Part shown: positions 34,485 through 43,718 of the stretch, piece after piece
Layout of the letters: every line of letters begins with the position of its first letter
Position numbering within the stretch: position 1 is the stretch's first letter
DNA from: Microbispora sp. H13382
GTDB taxonomy: Bacteria; Actinomycetota; Actinomycetes; Streptosporangiales; Streptosporangiaceae
Direction of reading: 5' to 3'
NCBI RefSeq assembly: GCF_014161445.1
Contig: NZ_JABBXA010000001.1
Span: 372,001 to 436,000, forward strand
DNA: 64,000 bases
Made by a program: the position numbers and the translations under genes
Notes under the pieces: generated by a model
The model's input: the letters and a program-made list of their open reading frames with translations, nothing else
What the model was told of the DNA's origin: nothing
Databases searched by the model: none

Positions 34485-34974
34485 GGGGGGACGCCTTCGC
34501 TGTGTCGGGCCGCCGTGCGAGGTGCGTCCGCGGGCGGCGGGGGGTCGAGCACGTCTAGCGTCCCGCCGCGGCCCCGGCCGGCGCAGCGACGCGGTCCCTA
34601 CTTCCGATCATGGGCGACCCCCTACCGCCGGGGTAGGGCCTGCCCTACCGTCCCCGCGAACGCCCAGGTGGACGGAGCACGCGACCGGCCACTCGGGCCC
34701 GATAGCGCGCTCGGTCCTCCCCGTCGTGTAAAACGCACCCGGCCTCTCGCATCATGAATGGCGGCCTCGGTTTACGGGGTCATACATCGGCCGGAGGCGC
34801 TATCGCCGAGAAAGCGCAATGCGGTCGCTCGGCGAAATCCGCTGATATCACGAGATGGTTATGGGATGCGCGATCTCGATTGGTGGATTAGTCTGACCTG
34901 GTTTCCGGCACTTCGCCGTTCGAGCATCATCCGAGGCAGACGGGTCGATCGAAACAGGCGCCAGCGAGGAAAGA
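34485..34974. other. divergent regulatory region with CCCTACC repeats
   Basis: About 490 bp between the acyltransferase and the first propeller-like gene. CCCTACC at 34620, its complement GGTAGGG at 34632 and CCCTACC at 34643 form an alternating array, a likely operator for the acyltransferase side. From about 34740 the DNA becomes AT-richer, as expected for a promoter of the downstream gene. No further gene is seen. Confidence 0.5.
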
Positions 34975-37101
34975 ATGGATGTCGAACCGCTCGCGAGCAC
35001 GACGACGCGATCCGGAAGCCGGCCCGCGGATCCTTTTGCGCGAAGGACCATCGGTGGCAGCTTTTCGGTCATTTTCGGCACGACCCGCTGCCTTTATCGG
35101 CACCTGCTGACGATATGCGCCATGACCCTCGTCCCGGGCCTTGTGGCGCCGTTGGCCGTGCTCGTCGCCGCGGGCGACCGGGTCGCGGTCGTCGGCGGAA
35201 TCCCGCGATTCGTCGAGTCCTCACCGGTCTTCGGCGTGATCCTCGCCGTGTCCGCGGTGACCGCGATCGCGTCGGGCCTCGCCGCCCTGGCCGGCGGCGC
35301 CCGTCTCGTGCTGGACTTCACCGACGGCCGTCCGTTGTCGGCCCGGCTCGCGGTGACGGCCGTCCTGCGCCGGGCGCCGACGTTCGCCATGCTCGTCGTC
35401 CTGTTCGTGCCGGCCGTCCTCGTGCTGGTGGCCATCGGTGCGGCACTGGCGGCCTCGGCGCCGTCCGTCGTCCCGGCGGTGATCGTGGTGACGGTGGTCG
35501 GCGTCACCACGCTGCCGCTGATGATCGCGTGGGCCGCGCTGACCGATGGGGTGCCTCCGCTGCGCACGACGTGGCGGCTGATCTCCCGTGGCTACGGCCG
35601 AGCCGTCTGGATGCTGGCGCCGGGATACCTCGCCGTTCCCGTCCTGCTCCAACTGGGCCTGTTCGCACTGGGCGGGCTGCTTCCCGACCCCACCGACGGG
35701 CTGTTCCGCGACGCGGCGCGGCCGGCCGCGGCCGTCCTGCAGACGCCGCTCCAGGCCGTCGCCGTCGGCTGCTGCTACGCCTACCTGCGCCGGCTGGGGC
35801 CGGCCACTGTTGACGACCTCGACCGGGAGAAGGGCCGCGAGCGCGGCCGTGAGCGCGCCGGGTGGCGGTGGCCGCCGATCATCGCGGGGCCGGCCGTACT
35901 GCTGGTCGCCCTGCTGCCCGGCCTGCTGTACGGCGGGTACGCGGCCGAGCCGCTCTCCTGGGCCCGAATGGTCGACAACGAGATCGGCGTAAAGGAAGAG
36001 AACGTGTTCCACCCGTCGCGCACCGAGATCATGCTCGGCCCCGGCGGGAAGCCCGTCGTCTTCCGCGACGAGCACCGCCCGGTGATGGTGTTCTGCGGCG
36101 ACGACACGTGTGGCGACCATGTCAGCGTCACGCTGGACCAGTACTTCCGCACCCATCCGGCGACGGCGGTCGCGCCCGACGGCTCGCTGGTCGTCGCGGG
36201 CTGGACGAATGAGATCGGCGCCTCCCAGATGGAGCTGGTCATGTTCTCCTGCCGGCCCGACGGCTGCGTCCGGCGGCCGGGCGAGCCGCTGAAGGCCACC
36301 GAGGAGACGTCGGACGCGCGGGCCGCCGCCGTGGCGACACCGCACGGCCTCGCCATCGCCTGGAGCGTCCGCCTTCCCGGCCATGACAAGAAGCCTCTCT
36401 CCCGCGTCGAGCTCGCGCTGTGCGACGACGTCGCCTGTGCCCGGCGTCGCGTCGTTTCGGTGGGCGACATCGTCGACAGCTTCACGCTGGATGACATGGA
36501 CGCCCGTGTCCTGGCCGTCGCCGCCTCCCCGGACGGGCGGCCGGTCGTCGCCTACACCGACCGGGGCGCCCACAAGATCACTGTGGCGAGCTGCGAGTCC
36601 GCGGCGTGCGCGCACCCGTCGATCCATGCGTTCGACCTGCCCGCGCTGACGAGGTACACCTGGCTGACCAGCACCCTGCGCACGCAGGTGGTGGTGCGGC
36701 CGGACGGGCGGCCGGTCATCGTGTACAGCGACCCCGGCGACGGCCACACCTCGACGATCCTGCTCTGCTCCGATCCGGCCTGTTCGGGCACGCCTCGTTT
36801 CGTGCCGGTGCCCGAGGTCGTCGCGGTGAGCGCGCCCGGCCTCGCCCTGGACGCCCATGGCCTCCCTCTGCTGGCCGGTTACCGCTGGAAGGGCGCCCTG
36901 ATCGATCTGGTCGCGTGCGAGGACCAGAACTGCGCCCGCCGCTCCGCCTCCCCTCTGCTGCCCGCCGGCGGGGTCGGGCAGTTCGACCTCGCCATCGGCT
37001 CCGACCAGCGGCCGCGCATTCTGTGGTACGGCACGGCCGATCCGGCCGGCGGCAACGCGTATCACCTGCTCACCTGCGCCGACCCGCACTGCGCCCCATG
37101 A
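34975..37101 (+). CDS. multi-helix membrane protein with C-terminal seven-repeat CX4C beta-propeller-like domain (copy 1)
   Basis: A 708-residue protein of no family I recognise. Residues about 40-280 form a six-helix membrane domain; another helix follows at about 303-325. From about 345 to 708 there are seven repeats of 50-58 residues, each with a [D/N/Q]GRPV[V/I]xY-like strand and ending in a Cys pair CX4C. First Cys positions are 374, 426, 483, 540, 598, 648 and 701. Seven blades with a fixed Cys pair per blade suggest an extracytoplasmic, disulphide-braced beta-propeller. GAGGA precedes the ATG. Two paralogues follow in tandem. Function is unknown; binding or sensing at the cell surface is an inference. 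Confidence 0.8.
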   Translation: MDVEPLASTTTRSGSRPADPFARRTIGGSFSVIFGTTRCLYRHLLTICAMTLVPGLVAPLAVLVAAGDRVAVVGGIPRFVESSPVFGVILAVSAVTAIASGLAALAGGARLVLDFTDGRPLSARLAVTAVLRRAPTFAMLVVLFVPAVLVLVAIGAALAASAPSVVPAVIVVTVVGVTTLPLMIAWAALTDGVPPLRTTWRLISRGYGRAVWMLAPGYLAVPVLLQLGLFALGGLLPDPTDGLFRDAARPAAAVLQTPLQAVAVGCCYAYLRRLGPATVDDLDREKGRERGRERAGWRWPPIIAGPAVLLVALLPGLLYGGYAAEPLSWARMVDNEIGVKEENVFHPSRTEIMLGPGGKPVVFRDEHRPVMVFCGDDTCGDHVSVTLDQYFRTHPATAVAPDGSLVVAGWTNEIGASQMELVMFSCRPDGCVRRPGEPLKATEETSDARAAAVATPHGLAIAWSVRLPGHDKKPLSRVELALCDDVACARRRVVSVGDIVDSFTLDDMDARVLAVAASPDGRPVVAYTDRGAHKITVASCESAACAHPSIHAFDLPALTRYTWLTSTLRTQVVVRPDGRPVIVYSDPGDGHTSTILLCSDPACSGTPRFVPVPEVVAVSAPGLALDAHGLPLLAGYRWKGALIDLVACEDQNCARRSASPLLPAGGVGQFDLAIGSDQRPRILWYGTADPAGGNAYHLLTCADPHCAP

Positions 37102-37174
37102 GGAACGGGGATCGGGGCGCTGATCTGCCCGCGGCCCGTCTTCGCGCGACCGGGCCGCCACCACGAGGGGGGAA

Positions 37175-39289
37175 ATGAGTCGCGAATCGTCCACCAGCCC
37201 GGCGGCCCGATCGGAAGCGTGGTCGCAGGAGACGCTCGCCCAGGTGTGGGGCGAGCGCGACCTCGAGATCGTGTACGGCACCGCGGGCCGCCTCTACCGG
37301 CCGCTGCTGGCCGTGTGCGCCATGACGATCGTGCCGGCCCTCATGGCGACGGCGGCCGTGGTCGTGGCCCTGGGCGACCGGATCGCCATCGTCAACGGGG
37401 CCCCGCTGCTCCTGACCTCGTCGCCGGGTGTCCTGTGGGCGTACGCCGGGGTGCTGCTCATCATGATCGCCGCCGGACTCGCCTGTTCGGCCGCGGGCAG
37501 CCGCCTCGTCGTCGATCACATCGATGGCCGCCCGTCGTCGCCGGCGCGTGCCGTCCTGGCCGTCCTGCGCCGCCCGCACGCCTTCCTGCTGCTCGCCGCC
37601 GAGTTCACGCTGGCGGCCGGAGCGCTGCTCGTCCTGGTCGTCGTCGTGGCGGAGTTGGTGGAGTCGATCGTTCTGGCGCTGATCCTGGCCGCGGTGGCCG
37701 GCCTCTTCACGCTGCCCGCCCTGCCCGCCCTGCTCGCCCTGACCGCGCTGACCGTGTCTCCGGGGCGCGTTCCTCCGCTGAGAACGGCGTTCCGCCTGGC
37801 CGCCCGCGACTACACGGGAACGGCCTGGAGGATGGCGCTGGCGGGTCTCGTCATCCCCGGCCTGGCCCAGGCGGCCCTGTACGGCCTGCGCTTCCTACTC
37901 CCGGTTCCCACCGGCGTGGCGATCGCCGACGCCGCACGGGTGACGGCGGCGGTCCTGCTGGCACCGTTCCAGGCGGCCACGCTGGGGTGCTACTACGCCC
38001 ACCTCAGGGGATGGGACACGCCGGAGCCCACGACGACCGGCGAACCCGCCAAGCGGCGGACCAGGTCCTGGCCCGTCGTGGCCGCGCTGCTCCCCGGCCT
38101 GCTGTACGGGGTGTTCGCCGCCGCCAACCCGCTCGGGCGGGCCGAGGTGGTCGACAACGAGCTCATCGCGAAGGAGCTGTACCCGGGCCACTCGATCAGC
38201 GCCCAGATCGTCACCGGCTCCGGCGGCCGACCGGTCGTCATCACCGACCAGGGCATGCCGAAGCCGGCCTTCTGCGGCGACGGCGCCTGCGCGCGGCAGG
38301 CCGCCGTCCCCCTGGGGGCCTACCTGAACGGGCAATCCGTCGCCACATCCATGCCCGACGACTCGGTGCTGATCTCCGGATGGGTGTACGAGCCGTCGCC
38401 GAGCGACGACGTCGAACTCCACCTGTTCTCGTGCCGCCCCGGCGGCTGTGCGCGACGGCCGGGAAATCCGCTGCGGTTGGCGCGGAAAGGGTGGCTCCAC
38501 GTGAACGTCGCCGCGGCCGCGACACCGGACGGCGTCGCCATCGCCTCGATCGCGCCCGAGCCGGGCTCCGACGGCGTTTTCGCGCGCGTCGAGCTCACGC
38601 TCTGCCGGGACGCCGCCTGCGCCGCCCCGCGGACCATCGCTGTCGGCCGCCTCCGCGACAGGCCCATCGTCAGCGTGGACAACCGCACGGTCGCCGTCGC
38701 CGTCTCCCCGGACGGGCGCCCCGTGATCGCCTACGTCGACCGGGTCTCGCGGAAGACGACCGTGGTGAGCTGCGACACTCCCGCCTGCCCGCATCCGCGG
38801 ACCCACGCGTTCACGGCATCCGAGTCGCCCGAGCCGGTCCTGTGGGGCTGGCTTAACCGCTCACTGCGGATCCAGATGGCGATCGGGCCGGACGGCAGGC
38901 CGGTGATCGTCGAGAACGACCCGGAGCGTGAGGTCTCGAAGATCCTCTTCTGTCCCGACCGGGAGTGTTCCGGGCCCCCGCGGTCCGTGACCGTGTCCGA
39001 GATCGCCACGAGGAGCGCCCCCGGCCTGGCCCTTGACGCCGCCGGCCGTCCGATCCTGGCCGGCTACGACACGGAGGACCTCCGCGTGACCGTCCTGGCG
39101 TGCGAGGACACCGGCTGCGCCCGCCGCCGGCTCACCCACCTCATTCCCGCGAACGCGTTCGGTTCCCTCGACCTCGTCGTGGGCCCCGACCGCCGCCCGC
39201 GCATCGTCTGGTACGGCACGCCCGATCGCGGGGGGACGCCCACTTATCACGTCCTCACCTGCGCCGACACGTACTGCCGGAAGTCCTAG
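37175..39289 (+). CDS. multi-helix membrane protein with seven CX4C repeats (copy 2)
   Basis: Paralogue of the preceding gene, 704 residues, with the same order: cytosolic N-terminus containing an LEIVYGTAGRLYRPLL motif, about six membrane helices to residue 280, an anchor helix near 302-320, then seven repeats. First Cys of each CX4C are residues 367, 420, 477, 533, 593, 643 and 696, almost the same spacing as copy 1. DGRPVI strands precede most pairs. GAGGGGGG precedes the ATG. It lies 73 bp after copy 1 and is probably co-transcribed. Sequence divergence between the copies is large outside the motifs, so the duplication is not recent. Confidence 0.8.
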   Translation: MSRESSTSPAARSEAWSQETLAQVWGERDLEIVYGTAGRLYRPLLAVCAMTIVPALMATAAVVVALGDRIAIVNGAPLLLTSSPGVLWAYAGVLLIMIAAGLACSAAGSRLVVDHIDGRPSSPARAVLAVLRRPHAFLLLAAEFTLAAGALLVLVVVVAELVESIVLALILAAVAGLFTLPALPALLALTALTVSPGRVPPLRTAFRLAARDYTGTAWRMALAGLVIPGLAQAALYGLRFLLPVPTGVAIADAARVTAAVLLAPFQAATLGCYYAHLRGWDTPEPTTTGEPAKRRTRSWPVVAALLPGLLYGVFAAANPLGRAEVVDNELIAKELYPGHSISAQIVTGSGGRPVVITDQGMPKPAFCGDGACARQAAVPLGAYLNGQSVATSMPDDSVLISGWVYEPSPSDDVELHLFSCRPGGCARRPGNPLRLARKGWLHVNVAAAATPDGVAIASIAPEPGSDGVFARVELTLCRDAACAAPRTIAVGRLRDRPIVSVDNRTVAVAVSPDGRPVIAYVDRVSRKTTVVSCDTPACPHPRTHAFTASESPEPVLWGWLNRSLRIQMAIGPDGRPVIVENDPEREVSKILFCPDRECSGPPRSVTVSEIATRSAPGLALDAAGRPILAGYDTEDLRVTVLACEDTGCARRRLTHLIPANAFGSLDLVVGPDRRPRIVWYGTPDRGGTPTYHVLTCADTYCRKS

Positions 39290-39319
39290 ACGAAGCGCCC
39301 GGACATCCCGAGGAGGGAC

Positions 39320-40556
39320 ATGAGTCTCGGAACGCCGGTGAGCGCGACGGGGTCGCCCGCCGCCTGGCCGGATGACGCGTTCGACCGGTTGAAGGGCCTT
39401 CGCGGCCTGCGCATCATGTACGGCACGGCCGTCCGTCTCTAGCGGCACCTGCTGGCGGTGTGCGCCCTGGTCCTCGTCCCGCCGTTCGTGGCGCCGGTGG
39501 CCGTGCTGGTGGCCCTGAGCCACCGGGTCTCCTTCGTCAACGGAGCTCCTGTGCTCCTCGTGCCCTCACCGGCCGTCCTATGGATCTTCGCCGGACTCGT
39601 GCTGACGGCCGTCGTGTCAGGGTTCGCCTGCCTGGCCGCGGGCAGCCACCTCGTGGTGGGCCACATCGAGGGCCGCCCCCTGTTGGCGGGGCGTGCTGTC
39701 CTGGCCGTTCTCCGGCGCCCGCACGCCGTGCTGCTGCTCACCGTCAATCTCGTGGTGATCCTCGCCGCGCAGACCGGTGTCATCGCCGTGGTGGCCCATG
39801 CGACGGGATCGATCGTCGCGGTGGTGATCCTGGGCGTGCTGCTCGTCCTCCTGACGCTTCCGGCCGTACTCGCCTGGGCGGCGCTGCCCGAGCGAATTCC
39901 GCCGCTGACGGCGGCGTACCACCTGGTGGCCTACGACTTCTGGTGGACGATCCGGACGATCGCGGTGGCCTTCGCCGCCGTTCCGGTCCTGGCGCAGCTC
40001 GGTCTGCACCTCCTCTGCGCGGCACTCCCCGTCCCGACCGGCGTGCAGATCGGTGACGCCCTGCGGATGACGGTGGCCATCCTGCTGGTGCCCTTCCAGG
40101 CCGCAGTGCTCGGCTGCTGCTACGCGCGGCTCCATCGGGAGAACCAGGCGCGCTGGGGAGCCCTGGTGATCCGGGGAGACAAGGGTGGGCGTGGGCGGTC
40201 CGCGACCGCGACCGGCGGCGCACCCGGCGGGCGACGCACCCGTTGGTGGCCGGTCGGGCTGGTGCTTCTGCCCGGCCTGCTGTATGGCGGCTACGCGGTG
40301 GCCGGTCCGCTCAGCGGCGTGATCGACAACGAGATAGCGGGCGAGGACCTCGGCTGGGATCTCGGCGAGCTGCGTGGGGAGAGACGTCACCCACCTGATC
40401 CCCACGTCCTACGTGGGTGAGGTGGACGTCGCCATCGGTCCCGGCCGACGCCCGCGCATCGTCTGGTACGGCACGCTCGATGGCAGGAGACCTCCCACCT
40501 ATCACCTCCTCACCTGCGCCGACGCCTGGTGCGGCCTGCGGCCGTCGCCGTCCTGA
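39320..40556 (+). pseudogene. third paralogue of the CX4C membrane propeller family, broken
   Basis: GAGGAGGG and an ATG at 39320 open a frame matching copies 1 and 2 (RIMYGTAVRL), but a TAG at 39440-39442 replaces the TAC of the conserved RLYRPLL/CLYRHLL segment. The frame then continues through all membrane helices to about 40370. There, about 0.9 kb corresponding to the first six repeats is missing and the frame shifts. Only the last repeat remains (THLIPTSYVGEVDVAIGPG ... CADAWC) to the stop at 40556. A GTG at 39458 could restart an isolated membrane domain, ending at 40420. Confidence 0.82.
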
Positions 40557-40639
40557 CGGGCAGCCGTCGCCGACGGGGGCGGCGGGCGGCACGGGGGCCT
40601 GGGCGGAGCCCGGCGGGGGCGGGGGGTGGACGCCGGACA

Positions 40640-40765
40640 GGGGATTGGTACCGTTGCGTCCGACGCGCGCCGCGCAGCGAAGTCCGGTGAGAATCCGGCG
40701 CTGTCCCGCAACTGTGGTTCCCCGCCCCCGGGGACGAGCCAGGTCGCCTGCGCTGTGCGCCGACG
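40640..40765 (+). ncRNA. cobalamin riboswitch
   Basis: Adenosylcobalamin-type riboswitch. The conserved core reads GGTGAGAATCCGGCGC, then GTCCCGCAACTGTGG, then a hairpin CCCCGCCCCCGGGGA, then the B12 box GAGCCAGGTCGCCTGC at 40735-40750. It lies 100-200 bp upstream of the vitamin B12 transporter operon, which it should switch off when cobalamin is plentiful. The expression platform is probably in 40766-40848, before the btuF start. Confidence 0.95.
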
Positions 40766-40848
40766 CCATCGACCCTCGTGGAAAAGGGTGATCCGTCGCT
40801 TCCAGCGGGTCCCTCGATTCCCGGCATTCCCCCTGATGGAGGACCCTC

Positions 40849-41814
40849 GTGAGGCCCGTACGCACGGCCGTCGCGGGTGTGGTGCTGGGCGTGCTCGGAC
40901 TGGCCGGCTGCGGCCAGACCGACGGCGCCGCCACGTCCGCGGCCACCACCCCCGCAGTCTCGGACACCGCCGCCTCGAACAGCACGGGGCAGGGCGCCTT
41001 CCCCGTCACCGTGCAGGCCGGAAACGGCGCGGTGACCATCGCCAAGCGCCCCGAGCACATCGTGTCGCTCTCGCCCACGGCCACCGAGATCCTGTTCGCG
41101 ATCGGCGCGGGCGCGCAGGTGTCGGCGGTGGACGACCAGTCGAACTACCCGCCGGAGGCGCCGAAGACCTCGCTGTCGGGGTTCAAGCCCAATGTCGAGG
41201 CGATCGTGGCCGCCAAGCCCGACCTCGTCGTGCTCGCCAACGACCTGGAAGGCGTCGTGGCCGGTCTGGGGAAGGTCGGCGTGCCGGTGCTGCTCGAACC
41301 CGCCGCGACCAAGCTGGACGAGACCTACGACCAGATCAGGGACCTCGGCGCGGTCACCGGCAACACGGCCAAGGCCGAAGAGGTGGCGAACGGCGTCAAG
41401 GAGAAGCTCGACGCCCTCGCGGCGGCGGCGCCGAAGGGCAAGAACCTGACGTACTACCACGAGCTGGACAGCACGCCCTACGCGGCGACGTCGAGCACCT
41501 TCCTCGGGCAGGTCTACAACCTGTTCGGGCTGAAGAACATCGCCGACGAGGCGCCCGACGCGGCGGGCGGTTACCCCAAGCTGTCGGCGGAGTTCATCGC
41601 CAAGGCCGACCCCGACCTGATCTTCCTGGGCGACACCAAGTGCTGCGGCCAGAACGCCGCCGCGCTGGCCAAGCGGCCCGGCTGGTCCGGCCTGTCCGCG
41701 GTGAAGAAGGGCCGCGTGGTGGAGCTGGACGACGACATCGCCTCCCGCTGGGGGCCGCGGGTCGCCGATCTCGCCCAGGCCGTCGGCGACGCCGTCCAGA
41801 AGGCGGCGAGCTGA
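40849..41814 (+). CDS. btuF: cobalamin/cobinamide substrate-binding lipoprotein
   Basis: Extracytoplasmic binding protein for corrinoid uptake. A lipoprotein signal ends in LAGC with Cys21. A Thr/Ala/Ser-rich linker follows, then a class III periplasmic-binding domain with HIVSLSPTATEILFAIGAG, PNVEAIVAAKPDLVVLA and RPGWSGLSAVKKGRVVELDDD. The family is shared with siderophore receptors; the corrinoid assignment comes from the B12 riboswitch upstream and cbiZ downstream. GTG at 40849 has GGAGG 6 bp upstream. It is the first gene of a four-gene operon. Confidence 0.92.
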   Translation: MRPVRTAVAGVVLGVLGLAGCGQTDGAATSAATTPAVSDTAASNSTGQGAFPVTVQAGNGAVTIAKRPEHIVSLSPTATEILFAIGAGAQVSAVDDQSNYPPEAPKTSLSGFKPNVEAIVAAKPDLVVLANDLEGVVAGLGKVGVPVLLEPAATKLDETYDQIRDLGAVTGNTAKAEEVANGVKEKLDALAAAAPKGKNLTYYHELDSTPYAATSSTFLGQVYNLFGLKNIADEAPDAAGGYPKLSAEFIAKADPDLIFLGDTKCCGQNAAALAKRPGWSGLSAVKKGRVVELDDDIASRWGPRVADLAQAVGDAVQKAAS

Positions 41815-41831
41815 GCCCGTGGTGGTGTGAC

Positions 41832-41861
41832 GCGTGGCCGGTGAATGCGTGGCCGGTGAAT
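41832..41861 (+). repeat. tandem 15-bp duplication at the btuC start
   Basis: GCGTGGCCGGTGAAT occurs twice (41832-41846, 41847-41861). The first copy creates an ATG at 41845 and a mini-frame MRGR ending in a TGA at 41857-41859 that directly precedes the ATG at 41860. This resembles the start-module repeats before ackA. Confidence 0.85.
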
Positions 41862-42900
41862 GCGTGGTGACGCCGTGACCCCGGCCCGGCGCGGCCGGGC
41901 GCTGCTCGTCGCGTCCGCCGTGCTGGCGGCCAGCCTCGCCGTCGGCCTGGTGGCGGGCGCGGCGGGCATCTCGCCCCGCGCCATCGCGCTCGCGCTGCTC
42001 GACCGGCTGCCGCTGGTGTCCCTGCACTCGGGGCTCGCGCCGGTCGAGGAGGGGCTGCTGTTCCAGCTCCGGGTGCCGCGGGTGCTGCTCGCCGCCGTCG
42101 TGGGCGGGCTGCTCGCCACGGCCGGGGCGGGTTACCAGGGCGTGTTCCGTAACCCGCTGGCCGATCCGTACCTGCTCGGCGCGGCGGCCGGGGCCGGTCT
42201 CACGGTCACGCTCGTCGTGGTCTTCCTGGGCGGCGACGCCGGGGTGACCGCGGTGCCGGTCGCCGCCTTCGCCGGGGCCGTCGGCGGGGTGTTCCTCGCG
42301 TACGCGCTGGGCCACACGGCGGGCCGGGGCGGCGGCACCGCGACGCTCGTGCTCGCCGGGGTGGCGGTCACCTCGTTCCTCACCGCGATCCAGACCTTCG
42401 TGCAGCAGCTCAAGGTGGAGGAACTGCAGCGGATCTACGCCTGGATCCTCGGCGACGTCGGCGGCGGCTGGGACCAGGTCCGCATGATCGCGCCGTACGC
42501 CGTGGTGTCGACCGTCGTCATGCTGCTGCACGGGCGGCTGCTCGACGTGCTGTCGGTCGGCGACGAGGAGGCGGTCAGTCTCGGCCTGCACGCGGCGCGC
42601 GTGCGTTTCGCCGTGCTGCTGGCCGCCTCGCTCGCCACCGCGGCGGCGGTCGCGGTCAGCGGGCTGATCGCGTTCGTCGGGATCGTCGTGCCGCACGTGG
42701 TCCGGCGGCTCGCCGGCTGGTCGTACCGGATCGTGCTGCCGCTGTCGTTCCTCGGCGGCGCCGCGTTCCTCGTGCTGGCCGACACGATCGCGCGTACGGT
42801 GCTCGCGCCGGCCGAGCTGCCGATCGGGGTGGTGACGGCGTTCGTCGGCGCGCCCTTCTTCGTCACCGTCCTGCGCGTGACCCGGCGGGTGGAGACGTGA
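41860..42900 (+). CDS. btuC: FecCD-type permease of the cobalamin ABC transporter
   Basis: Integral membrane subunit of 346 residues with about nine or ten helices. Family markers include LRVPRVLLAAVVGGLLATAGAGYQGVFRNPLADPYLLG, GDVGGGWDQV and the coupling-helix region SGLIAFVGIVVPHVVRRL. It forms a homodimeric channel with BtuD. Start is the ATG at 41860 or the GTG at 41875; a 15-bp tandem duplication lies just upstream. The stop overlaps the btuD GTG. Confidence 0.93.
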   Translation: MRGDAVTPARRGRALLVASAVLAASLAVGLVAGAAGISPRAIALALLDRLPLVSLHSGLAPVEEGLLFQLRVPRVLLAAVVGGLLATAGAGYQGVFRNPLADPYLLGAAAGAGLTVTLVVVFLGGDAGVTAVPVAAFAGAVGGVFLAYALGHTAGRGGGTATLVLAGVAVTSFLTAIQTFVQQLKVEELQRIYAWILGDVGGGWDQVRMIAPYAVVSTVVMLLHGRLLDVLSVGDEEAVSLGLHAARVRFAVLLAASLATAAAVAVSGLIAFVGIVVPHVVRRLAGWSYRIVLPLSFLGGAAFLVLADTIARTVLAPAELPIGVVTAFVGAPFFVTVLRVTRRVET

Positions 42901-43718
42901 GCGGCGACGGGCACCCGGCGATCGAGGCGCGCGGCGTGGGTGTCACCCTCGGCGGGCGGCGGGTGCTCACGGACGTCACGCTGTCGGCCGCGCGCGGCCG
43001 GTGGCTGGCGGTCATCGGGCCGAACGGCGCGGGCAAGTCCACGCTCCTGCGGGCCGTCGCCGGGCTGGTCCCGAGGGAGGGCGAGGTGCTCGTCGACGGG
43101 ACGGCCGTGGACGACCTGCGCCCGCGCCGGCGGGCCCGGCTGATCGCCTACGCCCCGCAGAGTCCCGCGCTGCCGCCCGACATGAAGGTGTACGACTACG
43201 CGCTGCTGGGCCGCACGCCGTACATCCCCTATCTCGGCAGCGAGAGCCCGCGGGACCGCGAGGTGACGCGGTCGGTGCTGGAACGGCTCGACCTGGACGG
43301 CTTCGCGTCCCGGCCGCTCGGGCACCTGTCCGGCGGCGAGCGGCAGCGGGTCGTGCTCGCCCGGGCGCTGGTGCAGCAGGCGCCGGTGCTCCTGCTGGAC
43401 GAGCCGACGACCGCGCTCGACCTGGGTCATCAGCAGCAGGTGCTCGAACTCGTCGACCGGCTGCGCCTGGCCGACGGCCTCACCGTCGTGACGACGCTGC
43501 ACGACCTCAGCCTCGCCGGGCAGTACGCCGACGAGCTCGTGCTGCTCGCCGCCGGGCGCGCGGTCGCGGCCGGGCCGCCCGAGCGGGTGCTGGCGGAGCC
43601 GCTGCTGACCGAGCACTTCGGCGCCAGCGTGCGGGTGGAGCCCGGCCCCGACGGGCGCCCGCTCGTCCACCTGGTCCGGCCGCTGACCTCCCGGATGACT
43701 CCCGTGGAGGGAACGTGA
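42897..43718 (+). CDS. btuD: ABC transporter ATP-binding protein of the cobalamin system
   Basis: Cytosolic ATPase of 273 residues. Walker A GPNGAGKST, Q loop YAPQSP, signature LSGGERQRV, Walker B VLLLDEPT and the switch His in TTLHD are all intact. GTG at 42897 overlaps the btuC stop (GTGA), and its own stop overlaps the cbiZ GTG, so the operon is tightly coupled. Its place between btuC and cbiZ sets the corrinoid role. Confidence 0.95.
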   Translation: MSGDGHPAIEARGVGVTLGGRRVLTDVTLSAARGRWLAVIGPNGAGKSTLLRAVAGLVPREGEVLVDGTAVDDLRPRRRARLIAYAPQSPALPPDMKVYDYALLGRTPYIPYLGSESPRDREVTRSVLERLDLDGFASRPLGHLSGGERQRVVLARALVQQAPVLLLDEPTTALDLGHQQQVLELVDRLRLADGLTVVTTLHDLSLAGQYADELVLLAAGRAVAAGPPERVLAEPLLTEHFGASVRVEPGPDGRPLVHLVRPLTSRMTPVEGT

